NCBI GenBank assembly: GCA_036924085.1
Contig: JAVGWX010000007.1
Coordinates: 39,182,643-39,246,642 of the forward strand
DNA: 64,000 nt
Direction of reading: 5' to 3'
DNA from: Ariolimax columbianus
Taxonomy: Eukaryota > Mollusca > Gastropoda > Stylommatophora > Arionidae
Both the position numbers and the translations under genes were made by a program. Below the pieces are notes generated by a model. That model was not told the DNA's origin and ran no database searches. It was given only the letters and a program-made list of their open reading frames with translations. Positions 63,681 through 64,000 of the stretch are shown here, in pieces. How positions within the stretch are numbered: the first letter of the stretch is position 1; each line of letters starts with the position of its first letter.

Positions 63681-64000
63681 TCAGACAGTAACCATTATTT
63701 TCTCGAAAAAAGCGGCGGTCATCCTGAGACTCTCGCCACTACCATAGAGCTTCTTGCAGTTCCACTGGCAATGGCCACATCTGCTCTCTCTGATCCTCGT
63801 ATGTCGGGCAGTTCTGCAGCAGATGTTCAGTGGTCATTTTACCAGTACCGCACGGGCATTCGTCGGTACACCATATCTTCAATTTGTTGAAGAGGTGGTA
63901 CCTCAGTCTGTTGTGGCCAGTGCGAAGTCTGAAGACAACGACCTGCTCTCTTCGGTTCAACTGGTAATAGGCATCGTTTTTGGTGTAACCAGTATATTCG
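63681..64000 (-). pseudogene. LINE ORF2 C-terminal end, copy C (partial)
   Basis: Only about the last 85 residues are inside the window: the region after the RNase H core and the zinc knuckle (CTDECPCG...EHLLQNC), ending in the frameshifted ELQEALW with stop at 63,739; the ancestral stop would be at 63,681-63,683. None of the RNase H active-site residues is within the window, so their state in this copy is unknown. Confidence 0.88.

Larger units (their letters stand above)
61903..64000 (+). repeat. LINE-bearing higher-order repeat, copy C (cut by window end)
   Basis: Starts again with TTAGTGCG and the TTTATGATGTGCAA monomer, at +5,490 from copy B. It carries the 1 bp deletion in GTGCTAAAATTG (63,127) shared with B, but TTTTAACCAATTCACATA (about 63,592) shared with A. 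The right end is outside the window. Confidence 0.87.
63657..64000 (-). mobile_element. LINE insertion 2, copy C (3' 344 bp in window)
   Basis: Same 3' end as copies A and B; I see no difference over the visible 344 bp. The rest is beyond the window. Confidence 0.9.

Noticed and set aside
1..64000. TTATCCACA in many monomers, identical to the bacterial DnaA-box consensus, repeated about every 172 bp
   Set aside because: The LINE insertions with RNase H ORF2 and target-site duplications show a eukaryotic genome, and the motif is simply part of the monomer. No origin or bacterial replication gene is present.
1..64000. CRISPR-like array of direct repeats
   Set aside because: The whole 172 bp unit repeats, there are no unique spacers, and the unit is far longer than a CRISPR repeat.
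1..64000. CENP-B box in the monomers
   Set aside because: No sequence resembling the GC-rich core of the mammalian box (TTCG....CGGG) was seen in any monomer type I read.
1..64000. TATAAA in many monomers as promoters
   Set aside because: TTTTATAAACATTGG is one of two common states (the other is TTTTAGAAACATTGG) in 73% AT DNA. Nothing else suggests a promoter.

Overview
This window is eukaryotic satellite DNA. No ordinary gene, tRNA, rRNA or CRISPR array was found. About 93% of it is a head-to-tail tandem array of a 171-173 bp monomer (about 27% GC by my count of a consensus), roughly 345 monomers, all in one orientation. The rest is five copies of 5'-truncated non-LTR retrotransposon (LINE) fragments on the minus strand, derived from only two insertion events. 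They carry the 3' end of an ORF2 with an RNase H domain, a C-terminal CCHC-like zinc knuckle and a (GAA)n tail. The fragments point to an animal genome. The style of the RNase H/zinc-knuckle protein resembles I/Nimb/Ingi-type elements common in molluscs and other invertebrates, but I cannot fix the species. Monomer length, higher-order structure and lack of genes fit centromeric or pericentromeric heterochromatin; that is inference.

Layout. Domain I (about 1-20,665) is one 20,538 bp superunit with LINE insertion 1 at 3,053-3,860. Inside it are higher-order repeats (HORs) of about 5.1-5.3 kb, a 346 bp dimer duplication and a tandem 2,235 bp duplication. Domain II (20,666-about 35,820) is a second, incomplete copy of that superunit, collinear without net length change for about 14.8 kb and carrying the same LINE at 23,591-24,398. 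Domain III (about 35,820-64,000) is a different assortment of the same monomer family: a tandem 1,881 bp 11-mer, a 1,191 bp 7-mer, mixed monomers, and then a 6,162 bp / 5,490 bp / incomplete HOR series in which every copy carries LINE insertion 2 (52,006-53,208; 58,167-59,369; 63,657 to the window end).

How it fits together. The two LINE insertions are independent: they have different target sites, different 5' truncation points and separate target-site duplications. Both landed in AAAATTRYTT motifs of the satellite. Each was then copied by satellite amplification, so the transposon fragments are now parts of the higher-order repeat unit. Empty versions of both insertion sites survive elsewhere in the array. 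Shared indels and substitutions give a relative history: insertion, then frameshift, then HOR amplification with exchange between copies. All segment borders inside the satellite are judged by eye and may be off by tens of bases, because homologous monomers blur the breakpoints.
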